Assembly: GCA_963558565.1 (NCBI GenBank)
Contig: CAUWGX010000005.1
Location: 124,001-188,000 of the forward strand
DNA length: 64,000 nt
From: Atopostipes sp963558565
GTDB lineage: Bacteria > Bacillota > Bacilli > Lactobacillales > Carnobacteriaceae_A
Direction of reading: 5' to 3'
Position numbers and translations under genes: made by a program. A model generated the notes under the pieces. The model made no database searches, was not told the origin of the DNA, and saw only the letters and a list, made by a program, of their open reading frames with translations. This document shows, one piece after another, positions 52,284 through 60,372 of the stretch (positions are counted from its first letter, which is position 1; each line of letters starts with the position of its first letter).

Positions 52284-53212
52284 TTGAAATGCGCCATTTA
52301 ACCAAAAAATATAAAGACGCGACGGCGGTCAATGATTTATCTTTAAAGATAAGTCCAGGTTTTGTGACCGGATTTTTAGGGCCAAATGGAGCGGGAAAAA
52401 CGACCACGATGAAAATGATTTTAGGATTGACGCGTCCAACGAGCGGAGAAGTGACGGTCAACGGTGAAGACTATAAAGATTTAACCAAGCCGCTGACAGA
52501 AGTCGGGGCTTTGATCGATAGTTATGCTGTTGATACACAATTAACGGCTAAACAGCATTTAGAAATTATGGCGACCGCAGGAGGGATAGATCAAAATAGG
52601 CCCGAAGAAGTGCTCCAGCAAACAGGTTTACAGGACGTGGCTGATAAAAAGATTCAAGAATTTTCATTAGGGATGAAGCAACGATTAGGCATAGCGACCG
52701 CATTATTGGGCGATCCGGAAACGATCATTTTTGATGAACCGTTTAATGGTTTAGATGTGGATGGGATTCAGTGGCTGCGGGGGTTAACGAAAAATCTGGC
52801 TGAAGAGGGGAAGGCAGTATTGATTTCGAGTCACTTGATGAGTGAAATTCAAGCGATTGCTGAAAGAATTATTGTTTTAGCCCAAGGTGAGCTCATCGCA
52901 GAAATGACCATTGAAGAGATGGCGCAGCGAAGTTTGAGTGCGCATATTCTCGTCCGCAGTGAGGATAACGGTGCGATGAAAAAGCTTCTAGAAAATGAGG
53001 GAGCCCTTGTGCGTGAAGAAAAAGAAAGGTTACAAGTAAGAAAGATTGAATTAGAAACAATAGGAGAACTTGCTAAACAAAATAATCTCGCCTTATATGA
53101 ATTAACGAATACACAACCGTCGCTGGAAGATTTATTTATAGAATTAACCGCAGGAAAAATGGATTACGTTATTCAGGACGAACCGCGAGAAGGAGGAGAG
53201 ATCCTTTCATGA
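52280..53212 (+). CDS. ABC transporter ATPase, BcrA/CcmA type
   Basis: 310 residues. Walker A LGPNGAGKTTTMKMI near 33-47, signature EFSLGMKQRLGIATAL near 131-146, Walker B IIFDEPFNGLD, H-loop SSHLM. A C-terminal domain of about 90 residues after 215 is typical of bacitracin/lantibiotic-resistance exporters. Joined by ATGA overlaps to the regulator before and the permease after. The exported compound is unknown; drug or peptide efflux is likely. Confidence 0.9.
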   Translation: MIEMRHLTKKYKDATAVNDLSLKISPGFVTGFLGPNGAGKTTTMKMILGLTRPTSGEVTVNGEDYKDLTKPLTEVGALIDSYAVDTQLTAKQHLEIMATAGGIDQNRPEEVLQQTGLQDVADKKIQEFSLGMKQRLGIATALLGDPETIIFDEPFNGLDVDGIQWLRGLTKNLAEEGKAVLISSHLMSEIQAIAERIIVLAQGELIAEMTIEEMAQRSLSAHILVRSEDNGAMKKLLENEGALVREEKERLQVRKIELETIGELAKQNNLALYELTNTQPSLEDLFIELTAGKMDYVIQDEPREGGEILS

Positions 53213-53979
53213 GACATGCCATTCAAGCAAATCTTAAACAGATTTTATTTTTAAGAACAACTAAAATATTTTTGACAGTGATCGTGTTAGTGAGTGTCTT
53301 GCTCGGTGCTCTTTTCACGCTGACTACGAACGTCACTCAAGGCCGCACGTTAAGCGAACTGACCCCGATGAATATTTTTTCTGCGAATATGTTGGGGGTC
53401 GATTTAGGAGCGCTCTTATTGATTGCTTTTACGGCTACAACCATTGGCAGAGAATTTTCAAGCAATGGCATCCGCTTAACACTCGGTGCGACACCCCATC
53501 GCGTTAAGTTTTTCCTCGGGAAATTTGTCACTTATTTATTGGTGGCTGGGGGAATGAGTTTTGTAATGGTTGGTTTGATTTTCGGGAGCACGCAGTTCAT
53601 ATTAGCCGCGAATAACCAGTCCTTGCTCTCACTTGGAGACTCTGAAGTGTGGCAATTTATTGTAGGGGTGTTTTTGATGCCCGTCTTTTATAGCTTAGTA
53701 ACCGTAGCTGCGACCTTTCTGTTTGGTAGTAGCGGTGGTAGCATCGTCTTTTCTTTATTAGTGATGTTTTTACCGGCTTTAATCCGGATGTTTGCGGAGA
53801 CTATCCAAGAGCTTTTTCTCCCGCTGTTTCCAGAAATAGCGCTCCATAATGTATCCGGAACCGTCGCTATGGAATCTATTGAATCTATGAGCATCAGCGC
53901 GAGTTTTCTCGTTCTTGTTGTTTGGTTACTGGTGATATCTATTTTGGCTATAATAAAGTTTCAAAGACAAGATTTTTAA
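53209..53979 (+). CDS. ABC transporter permease, ABC-2 type
   Basis: 256 residues with six hydrophobic helices; the FTATTIGREFSSNGIRLTLGA segment between helices 2 and 3 is the conserved coupling region of BcrB/ABC-2 permeases. Overlaps the ATPase by 4 bases. Together they would form one exporter under the MerR gene. Two GAGCGAACTTT direct repeats lie just after the stop (53985 and 54010). Confidence 0.85.
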   Translation: MRHAIQANLKQILFLRTTKIFLTVIVLVSVLLGALFTLTTNVTQGRTLSELTPMNIFSANMLGVDLGALLLIAFTATTIGREFSSNGIRLTLGATPHRVKFFLGKFVTYLLVAGGMSFVMVGLIFGSTQFILAANNQSLLSLGDSEVWQFIVGVFLMPVFYSLVTVAATFLFGSSGGSIVFSLLVMFLPALIRMFAETIQELFLPLFPEIALHNVSGTVAMESIESMSISASFLVLVVWLLVISILAIIKFQRQDF

Positions 53980-54102
53980 GAAGAGAGCGAACTTTCCTCG
54001 TTGTACGGGAGCGAACTTTTATAATGACTGAGCAGATATTACGAGGGCATTAAATAAACGATCCGAAAAGAATTATAGAAAGAACAATGAAGAAAATAGA
54101 TT

Positions 54103-54144
54103 AAAAGCAGGGGCTGTTTATATAAAAATAGTCCGTGCTTTTTA
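54103..54144 (+). terminator. Terminator-like hairpin
   Basis: AAAAGCAGGGGCTG pairs imperfectly with TAGTCCGTGCTTTTT; may end the ABC operon. Confidence 0.5.
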
Positions 54145-54215
54145 TCTTTGAAGCTGTTCATGATAGACTAACGAAGAATATATGTGAAAAATAAAAAATA
54201 AACGGAGGATTATCA

Positions 54216-55037
54216 GTGTATAAATTAATCGCATGTGATTTGGATGAGACGCTTTTATCTTTAGATAATACGGTCTCGCAGAAGAACGTGGCAGCTATTC
54301 AAAAAGCGGATGAACAGGGTGTTAAGTTTGTTTTAGCAACCGGTCGAGGTTATCAAACCGTACAAGGAACCCTACAGGAGATCGGGTTATATGATAAAGC
54401 AGATGAGTACGTGATTTCTTTTAATGGGGGCGCGGTGACTGAAAATAAAGGGAACCGTTTACTTCATTTTGAAGGGATCTCCTTTGAATTCGCTTCGGAA
54501 TTATATAAGCGCGGTTTGAATTATGATGTTTGTATCCATGTCTATACGCAAGAAGAAGTTTACGTCTATAACTTAGTCGAGGAAGAGCGTGAACATCTAA
54601 AAACGAAGATGGAAGTGATCGAAATTGATCGCCAAGATATTGACTTCTTAAAAGACGAAGACATTGTCAAAGTATTATATATGAATACAGATCGCGCTTA
54701 TTTAGAAGCAATCGCTGACGACTTAAAAGATATTACACAAGATAGTGATGTGAGTTATTCGAGCAATCGTTACCTTGAATTTAACCAAAAAGGGGTCAAC
54801 AAAGGGGCGGGTATTCGTTTCTTAGCGGATCATTTAGGGATTGATATTGAAGAGACGATCGCAATTGGGGATAACTTTAATGACTTACCGATGCTTGAAA
54901 CGGCCGGTTTAGCCGTCGGTGTGCAAAACATGGTGCCGGATTTAAAAGAAAAAATGGATTACATTGCTAAAGCCACCCATGAAGAAGACGCCATTCATGA
55001 AGTCATTGAAAAATTTATTTTAAACCCTGAAGCGTAA
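54216..55037 (+). CDS. HAD-superfamily phosphatase, Cof type
   Basis: 273 residues. Motif I is CDLDETLLS with the nucleophile Asp near 8, motif II LATGRG, cap domain at about 85-190, motif III NKGAG, motif IV IGDNFNDLPML. Second Cof-type enzyme in the window (compare 14110-14952) but not closely alike. Acts on sugar phosphates or nucleotides; substrate unknown. GTG start with GGAGGATT upstream. Confidence 0.87.
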   Translation: MYKLIACDLDETLLSLDNTVSQKNVAAIQKADEQGVKFVLATGRGYQTVQGTLQEIGLYDKADEYVISFNGGAVTENKGNRLLHFEGISFEFASELYKRGLNYDVCIHVYTQEEVYVYNLVEEEREHLKTKMEVIEIDRQDIDFLKDEDIVKVLYMNTDRAYLEAIADDLKDITQDSDVSYSSNRYLEFNQKGVNKGAGIRFLADHLGIDIEETIAIGDNFNDLPMLETAGLAVGVQNMVPDLKEKMDYIAKATHEEDAIHEVIEKFILNPEA

Positions 55038-55075
55038 AAGAATCAAACCGTAGTTATTTAGAGAATGTGAGGCGG

Positions 55076-55119
55076 CCTCCAAAAGTTAGAGTAAAAACTA
55101 ACTTTTGGAGGTTGTTTTT
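55076..55119 (+). terminator. Terminator of the HAD gene
   Basis: CCTCCAAAAGTTAG pairs perfectly with CTAACTTTTGGAGG; T run after. Confidence 0.9.
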
Positions 55120-55268
55120 ATGTCAAAATGTATATTTCTCAAAACAAAAATATGATCAACATTCACACCCAATCTTCATTCTTTTCTAAGATATACATCT
55201 ATGAAAACCCTTTACAAACAAAGGAATAGAGCCTGTTAAAAAGAATTTAAAAAACTTTCAAAAACCCC

Positions 55269-55297
55269 TTTACATCTCCCGGATTTCTTTGTAAGAT
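55269..55297 (+). promoter_or_regulatory. Promoter of the MFS gene
   Basis: TTTACA (55269-55274), 17-base spacer, TAAGAT (55292-55297). The -35 lies in the second copy of a short repeat, AAAACCCTTTACA (near 55201) and AAAACCCCTTTACA (near 55261). The rest of the 317-base gap is pyrimidine-rich without other features. Confidence 0.6.
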
Positions 55298-55354
55298 ATT
55301 CAAACTGTTGAAAACACCTCACACAAACAAAAATTAAAAAAGGTAGGATTATTC

Positions 55355-56593
55355 ATGCAAAAACAACTGAATTGGAAGTACTCTGCCAGCCAAGCGTTGA
55401 ATTCAGGATTACTCGCTGCAATGCTCGCATTTGCCTCCATCTTTATGTTGGATAAAGGACTCACAAACTCAACCATCGGAATTATTTTAGCCCTCTCTAA
55501 TGTTTTATCCATTGCCGTTCAGACATTTTTCGCTAACTACACCAATCGAAACAAATCCGTCAAACTCCAAGATATGTTAACCGTCCTTTTACTCGTTGTG
55601 ATCGTCTCCTCCGCACTCTTATTATTTATTCCATCATTTGCTATCTTTTTACTATCCGCTATTCTTGCATTTTCTTTTGTTCAGTCCAGTACACCATTTG
55701 TAAATTCTTTAGCTTTTATTTATGAAGAAGAAGGGATCCATATTAAATATGGAGTCGCCCGTGGTTTCGGTAGTCTTTCCTATGCTTTAATTACTTTATT
55801 GTTAGGATTTGTTATCGAAAGAACTTCTTCAAGTATTTTACCGGTCTTTTATATAGGTCTTGCCTTTATTTTTATTTTAATTGTTCGTTCGTATAAATTA
55901 CCTAAACATGAAATAGCTATCGAAGAAGTCGCTGAACAAGAGGAACAAGAAATGAACCATCAAAGAGAATCCATTCCAGTTTCCGAGCAATCATTGATGA
56001 GCTTTTTAAGTGAATATCGTGAACTTGTTTATATTATTATCGGCTTAGGTTTTGTTCTCTTTGCGCAAACAATGATTAATACGTTTCTGATTAACATTGT
56101 GACTCCATTGGGCGGAGATAGTAGTGCAGTGGGATTAGCCATCTTTATCGCCGCAGCCGTAGAAATTCCTATTATGATGAATTTTGACTGGCTTGTTAAA
56201 AAACGTTCGACTGCTTTCTGGTTGAAATTATCTGCAATCTTTTTCGTGGCGAAAGTTGTGTTGATGTTCTTCGCTACGAACTTGACCATGATTTATATCT
56301 CGCAATTTCTACAATTTGGCTCTTACGCGCTCGCTTATCCAGCAGCGGTCCAATATATTAAAAATAAAGTTCATGAAAAAGATTTATTCAAAGGACAAAC
56401 TTTATTTACAATTGGAATAACTGCCAGTAACGTATTTGCCAGCTTCTTAGGCGGTATGTTGATTGATAGTCTAGGAACAGGTGGTATGGTCTTTGTCTCC
56501 TTACTCGCAACAATTATAGGTGGCTTGATCATTGTGAAAGTCCTTGGAAAAGTTCCATCAGAAGCTTACGAAGTGGCCAAATCAGAAGCTTAA
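55355..56593 (+). CDS. MFS transporter, LacY/MFS_1-like
   Basis: 412 residues, twelve predicted helices with a long charged central loop (about 190-220, rich in Glu and Gln). The N-terminal WKYSASQALNSGLLAAMLAFA and SSTPFVNSLAF segments resemble the oligosaccharide:proton symporter-like branch of MFS. Substrate unknown. Preceded by its own promoter and a ribosome site AAAGGTAGG, followed by a strong terminator. Pyrimidine-rich coding bias differs a little from its neighbours. Confidence 0.82.
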   Translation: MQKQLNWKYSASQALNSGLLAAMLAFASIFMLDKGLTNSTIGIILALSNVLSIAVQTFFANYTNRNKSVKLQDMLTVLLLVVIVSSALLLFIPSFAIFLLSAILAFSFVQSSTPFVNSLAFIYEEEGIHIKYGVARGFGSLSYALITLLLGFVIERTSSSILPVFYIGLAFIFILIVRSYKLPKHEIAIEEVAEQEEQEMNHQRESIPVSEQSLMSFLSEYRELVYIIIGLGFVLFAQTMINTFLINIVTPLGGDSSAVGLAIFIAAAVEIPIMMNFDWLVKKRSTAFWLKLSAIFFVAKVVLMFFATNLTMIYISQFLQFGSYALAYPAAVQYIKNKVHEKDLFKGQTLFTIGITASNVFASFLGGMLIDSLGTGGMVFVSLLATIIGGLIIVKVLGKVPSEAYEVAKSEA

Positions 56594-56604
56594 TCGAATA
56601 AGAC

Positions 56605-56635
56605 AAAAAAGCAGACCTCGTGTCTGCTTTTTTTA
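56605..56635 (+). terminator. Terminator of the MFS gene, left of repeat locus 3
   Basis: AAAGCAGAC pairs with GTCTGCTTT; seven T residues. Nearly the same stem recurs at 56989-57016. Confidence 0.9.
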
Positions 56636-56708
56636 TGCCTAAAATTTGTATCGAGGAGAATTTTTGAAGAAATGAGACTTGAGCTGGGAATTTTTTGATG
56701 GGAAAGAG

Positions 56709-56960
56709 CGCTCGCGGTCATGTTTCGGGGTTTCGTGCTCGCAAGTGCAGTGCTCGCGGTCACGTTTCAAGGTTTCGTGCTCGCAAGTTCCGCGCTCGCG
56801 GCCACGTTTCGGGGTTTCGTGCTCGCAAGTTCCGTGTTCGCGGTCACGTTTCGAGGTTTCGTGCTCGCAAGTGCAGTGTTCGTGACCACATTTCAGGGTT
56901 TCGTGCTCACGAGCCTCCTTCTCATGCTCACGTTTTCCATTTTCGTTACTTTGAGGCCTC
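56709..56960. repeat. 42-bp tandem repeat, locus 3 (six units)
   Basis: Six 42-base units start at 56709, 56751, 56793, 56835, 56877 and 56919; the first five are 80-95 percent alike by eye, the sixth is degenerate and closest to locus 2 (CACGTTTTCCATTTTCGT). Consensus yGCTCGCGGTCACGTTTCGG then GGTTTCGTGCTCGCAAGT and four bases. Base composition is far richer in G+C than the flanks. The array lies between two terminators with the same stem and lacks a ribosome site; the 428-base gap holds nothing else. Confidence 0.85.
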
Positions 56961-56988
56961 TTCTATAAAGAAAATTTGTAGATAAATA

Positions 56989-57016
56989 AAAAAGCAGACG
57001 CGAGGTCTGCTTTTTC
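56989..57016 (-). terminator. Terminator of DUF2188 gene, right of repeat locus 3
   Basis: AAAAGCAGAC pairs with GTCTGCTTTT around a GCGAG loop; runs of A and T on both sides. Confidence 0.85.
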
Positions 57017-57021
57017 TATCT

Positions 57022-57279
57022 CTATTGATCGTATTCGTCTTGTTTCTCAATTTGTCCATCTTCATTGTGGATAATCGCTTTGGTTCCGGCATCCTCAGCT
57101 CTTTTATCGGCTTCTTCGATCGCTTCGTTGCGGTCATCTGTTGTATAAACGGGTTGGTCTTCGCCTTCTTTTTTGACCGCCCATTTTTTATCGTCACCAG
57201 GAACGACGTGGAAGCGAGCATTTTCTGTTCCTGCTCTTTTTTCAAAATAATTTCCGCGTTCATCATCGTGTTTTGCCAT
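57022..57279 (-). CDS. DUF2188 small hydrophilic protein
   Basis: 85 residues, very charged, no membrane segment. The DUF2188 pattern FHVVPGDDKKWAVKKEG followed by TDDRNEAIEEADKRAEDAGTKAIIHNEDG is clear (quoted ends TDDRNEAIEEAD and AIIHNEDG). Function of the family is unknown; members are often stress-induced in bacilli. Start ATG with AAAGGAGG upstream. A good terminator follows. Confidence 0.85.
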   Translation of the reverse strand: MAKHDDERGNYFEKRAGTENARFHVVPGDDKKWAVKKEGEDQPVYTTDDRNEAIEEADKRAEDAGTKAIIHNEDGQIEKQDEYDQ

Positions 57280-57529
57280 TTTCTATTCCTCCTTTATGAT
57301 TTGTATAACCTTATTTAGCCACTTATCCCTTGGAGCTGTCAACTTAAAGGCTTACATTTTATGTAAAAAGTTGTTTAAGCGAATTAAAATTTATATTGAA
57401 AAGGAGACCGGTTGTTTGGAAATTGTCATCCGTCAAAGAAAAAAGGAAAGTTTTTCGACAGTTGTTACGTTTTGCTCAAGAGTATAGTAAAATGAACATT
57501 AAAACGATGAGGAGATGACGAGGAGAAGA

Positions 57530-58351
57530 ATGAATGTAAAAAACGATGAAGTTTCGAATAGCAGTAAGTATCCTTGGCGAGGGTTTCTCGTTTTTCTAGG
57601 GGTGTATTTGTTAGGTTTAGCTACTTATTATCCGGTACTATTAGCGCAAGCAGAAGTTTATTTAGACATTGTGGGCGAAAGTTTTGCCTACACGCCGAAT
57701 CAATTTGCGGGACTGGCGTTGATTCAGCCGTTACTTTTAGGGATTGTAGCTATTTATGGAGGCCACCGGTATGCGCGAAAGGTGAACTTGCGCTCCTTGG
57801 TCAGTGAAAAAATAGAAAAAAGAGCACCTGTGCTTACGGGACAGCCACAATATACTTTGGCTGATAGTGTGCCTTTTATTGTCCTTTTCGCAATAGGACT
57901 CGCTTTTTTAACTATAGGTTTTGATTTTGTTTTTCAAAATGGGGTGCCAGAAACGTTGGCTCCTACTTTTACAGCGTTCAATCTATGGCAAGTTTTGTCT
58001 CAGTTATTCTATGGTGGGTTAGGACAGGAAATTCTTTTGCGCTGGGGTGTGATGACGGCACTTGTTTATGTGATAAGTGCTAAAGGGAAACAAGTTACAC
58101 CATTGCATTATATAATGGGCTTTACTTTTACCGCGTTTCTTTATGGCTTTTCCCAGTACAGCTCAATGGCGGGGATGATTGATTTAACGCCTATTTTATG
58201 GCTCCGTTTATTTCTGCTCAATGTCCTAGATGGGATGTTATACGGTTGGTTGTATGCGAAGTTTCATTTTGAAGCGGCGGCTTTGAGTCATTTGTTGACG
58301 AATCTTTTAATCATTTTAGGTACAGTAATTATGGCAGGGGCCAGTGGGTAA
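57530..58351 (+). CDS. CPBP (Abi)-like membrane protein with altered motifs
   Basis: About 273 residues, seven or eight hydrophobic helices. The C-terminal half shows the CPBP/CAAX-protease layout: motif 1 reads GQEILLRWG (first Glu of EExxxR is Gln), motif 2 region reads FLYGFSQY (His replaced by Gln), and the third block ALSHLLTN keeps its His and Asn. Two of the catalytic-type positions are thus changed, so proteolysis is doubtful and a structural or regulatory role is more likely. The start at ATG 57530 is preferred over ATG 57515, which has no room for a ribosome site. 20 bases upstream of a GDPD gene. Confidence 0.72.
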   Translation: MNVKNDEVSNSSKYPWRGFLVFLGVYLLGLATYYPVLLAQAEVYLDIVGESFAYTPNQFAGLALIQPLLLGIVAIYGGHRYARKVNLRSLVSEKIEKRAPVLTGQPQYTLADSVPFIVLFAIGLAFLTIGFDFVFQNGVPETLAPTFTAFNLWQVLSQLFYGGLGQEILLRWGVMTALVYVISAKGKQVTPLHYIMGFTFTAFLYGFSQYSSMAGMIDLTPILWLRLFLLNVLDGMLYGWLYAKFHFEAAALSHLLTNLLIILGTVIMAGASG

Positions 58352-58371
58352 GAAGGAAAGGGGAAGAAGCA

Positions 58372-59289
58372 TTGAAGAAAATTCTAAAAATAATCGGTGG
58401 ACTTTTCGTTATGGTCATGGGCGTATGGTTGGTGATTTTTTTATGGCCCGTTGAAAAGCGGCCAGCACGATCTTTTTACCAAGCAGATGATCCGGAAGTT
58501 TTAAACATTGCGCATCGAGGCGGGCGTGGACTTGCATCTGAAGGTACCTTGGCGGCTTTTGCTACCTCGGCGCAGTTAGCGGTGGATATGTTTGAATATG
58601 ATATCCATCTGACAAAAGATGGTCATTTAGTAGTGATCCATGATGATACCGTTGATCGGACCACAGATGGCACTGGGAAAGTCAACGAGATGACGTTGGC
58701 TGAAGTTCAAGCACTGGATGCGGGTTATCAATTTGTCGACGAAAATGGTGAGCACACTTACCGGGGACAAGGGGTTTACATTCCGACAGTCGCTGAAGTT
58801 TTCGAGGAATATCCCCATCAACGGCATTTAATCGAAATGAAAGATACGAATGCCCCTGAATTATATGAAGAGGTGATTCAAGAACTTTGGCGCCTCATTC
58901 AAGAGTACCAGATGGAAGAACAAGTGATGGTAGGGAGTTTTGATCAAGAAATTATTGAGCGTTTTGAAGAGGTAACGCAAGGGCAGATTCCGATTGGTGC
59001 GGGCGAACAAGAAGTGCGTGAATTTGTGACGAAGCATGTGCCGTATTTAAATGGTTTAGCGAAAACAAATGTAGATTCTCTGCAGTTGCCGACGGAAGCG
59101 GAAGGGTATAATTTAACGACGAATAATATTATTCAGAGTGCGAACGATCGAAATATGTCGGTTTATTATTGGACAATTAACGAGGAAGATACGATGCGTG
59201 AGTTAATTGAAAAAGGTGTAGATGGTATTATGACGGACTACCCGGATCGCTTACGACGAGTACTGACCGAAGTAGAAGCAGGAATTTAA
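58372..59289 (+). CDS. Glycerophosphodiester phosphodiesterase, membrane-anchored
   Basis: 305 residues. An N-terminal helix (about 5-27) anchors it, followed by a TIM-barrel GDPD domain: NIAHRGGRGLASEGTLAAF near 46-64, EYDIHLTKDGHLVVIHDDTV (the Glu-Asp metal pair and second His), DRTTDGTGKVNEMTLAEV, and the late GIMTDYPDRL. It releases glycerol 3-phosphate from glycerophosphodiesters at the outer face of the membrane or from teichoic acid-related material. TTG start with GGAAAGGGG upstream. Follows the CPBP gene by 20 bases, so likely co-transcribed. Confidence 0.92.
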   Translation: MKKILKIIGGLFVMVMGVWLVIFLWPVEKRPARSFYQADDPEVLNIAHRGGRGLASEGTLAAFATSAQLAVDMFEYDIHLTKDGHLVVIHDDTVDRTTDGTGKVNEMTLAEVQALDAGYQFVDENGEHTYRGQGVYIPTVAEVFEEYPHQRHLIEMKDTNAPELYEEVIQELWRLIQEYQMEEQVMVGSFDQEIIERFEEVTQGQIPIGAGEQEVREFVTKHVPYLNGLAKTNVDSLQLPTEAEGYNLTTNNIIQSANDRNMSVYYWTINEEDTMRELIEKGVDGIMTDYPDRLRRVLTEVEAGI

Positions 59290-59297
59290 TGGATGAT

Positions 59298-59345
59298 AAA
59301 AAAACTTTCCTCGAAGCTGAGCTACCCTTCGGGAAAGTTTTTGTT
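59298..59345 (+). terminator. Terminator of the GDPD gene
   Basis: AAACTTTCC pairs with GGAAAGTTT, with inner CGAAG/CTTCG pairing; T run. Confidence 0.8.
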
Positions 59346-59418
59346 TACGCGAAATATTTAGAAAAAGTCAAACGTTATACTATAATAGAGATGTAAAATA
59401 ATAAAAGAGGTGAAAAAA

Positions 59419-59640
59419 ATGGCAGATTTTAAATATGAAATTATGGAAGAATTAGGAGTGTTGTCCACATCTCCTAGCGGTTGGACGAAAGAGTTGAATT
59501 TAGTGAGCTGGAACGAACGTCCACCAAAATTTGACATCCGCGATTGGAGCCCCGACCATACGAAAATGGGTAAGGGCATCACATTAACGAATGAAGAGTT
59601 GGAATCCCTGCAAGAAATTTTAGCAGAGATTGATTTATAA
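59419..59640 (+). CDS. ydbC: YdbC, PC4-like single-stranded DNA-binding protein
   Basis: 73 residues. Matches the YdbC family, the bacterial counterpart of the PC4 transcription coactivator fold: GWTKELNLVSWNERPPKFDIR and WSPDHTKMGKGITLTNEE. The lactococcal member binds single-stranded DNA. I start at ATG 59419, with GAGGTG 6 bases upstream; the GTG at 59410 lies in that ribosome site. Convergent with the RNase H gene, ending 2 bases from it. Confidence 0.87.
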   Translation: MADFKYEIMEELGVLSTSPSGWTKELNLVSWNERPPKFDIRDWSPDHTKMGKGITLTNEELESLQEILAEIDL

Positions 59641-59642
59641 AA

Positions 59643-60257
59643 TTATTGGGCAGGGGTCTGTTTTAATGCGTCTTTTGCGAGTTGGTCCGCGAGTTCATTG
59701 TATTTAATTCCTGAATGGGCTTTAACTTTTACAAATTGGACCTCGATTTTGGGTGCGAGTTTGCGATAGGTTGCCACATAATCTTGCGAAACAGGTTTGT
59801 TGGTTCGCCATTCGCCGCGTGCCCATTTTTCGATGCCGAGATAATCATAATGAATGATGATTTGTTTATAACCCTGTTGAATGGCCCAGTGGATCGCATG
59901 CAGTGCTCCAAAAACTTCGCCGGCGATTTGCCAACTGCCTTGATATTTTGGATTATTGCCGACACGACTTAGGGTATCCAGCACTTCATTGTCATGAATG
60001 AACACGACACCAAAACTATACCGTTGCGAGTGTTTATCAAAAGATCCATCCACATAAGCGATCAACGTGTCTTCATCAGCGATTGTTGTTTTAGACTGTT
60101 CGCCGCCCCCTTGTAGAAAATCTTCAGCTTCCGTTCGTGTTTTAAAGGAACGAAAGACCGCTTGCTTAAACCCAGAAACTTGTTGTTTGGCCTCATCCCA
60201 AGATTGATAGATCCCAGGTTTGCGGCCAACGCGTACTGCATAATACTTTTTACTCAT
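59643..60257 (-). CDS. rnhA: Ribonuclease H with N-terminal viroplasmin domain
   Basis: 204 residues. The N-terminal RNase H1 hybrid-binding (caulimovirus viroplasmin-like) domain (about 2-45, KKYYAVRVGRKPGIYQSWDEAK) is followed by the catalytic domain with the acidic set: Asp in IAYVDGSFD, Glu in AGEVFGALHAI, Asp in IHYDYLGIEKW and the last Asp in ELADQLAKDA. It cuts RNA in RNA-DNA hybrids. Start ATG 60257 with GGAGG 7 bases upstream; a longer frame to 60308 has no such site. Confidence 0.92.
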   Translation of the reverse strand: MSKKYYAVRVGRKPGIYQSWDEAKQQVSGFKQAVFRSFKTRTEAEDFLQGGGEQSKTTIADEDTLIAYVDGSFDKHSQRYSFGVVFIHDNEVLDTLSRVGNNPKYQGSWQIAGEVFGALHAIHWAIQQGYKQIIIHYDYLGIEKWARGEWRTNKPVSQDYVATYRKLAPKIEVQFVKVKAHSGIKYNELADQLAKDALKQTPAQ

Positions 60258-60372
60258 AATAACCTCCAATATTTCTTTAACTTTAATTAAACTATAAAGA
60301 ATTGTCAATTTGTTTTAGAAGGAAAATGACTATCTCCAACAAAGACCGACTAAAAGACGAAAGGATCATAAA

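Noticed and set aside
56709..56960. CRISPR array
   Set aside because: The 42-base units are directly adjacent with no unique spacers, units diverge gradually, and no cas genes are near.
56679..56985. Protein-coding gene made of 14-residue repeats
   Set aside because: Several frames are open at once because of composition, there is no ribosome site, and related locus 2 is open in different frames; repeats rather than coding sequence explain it. Not fully excluded.
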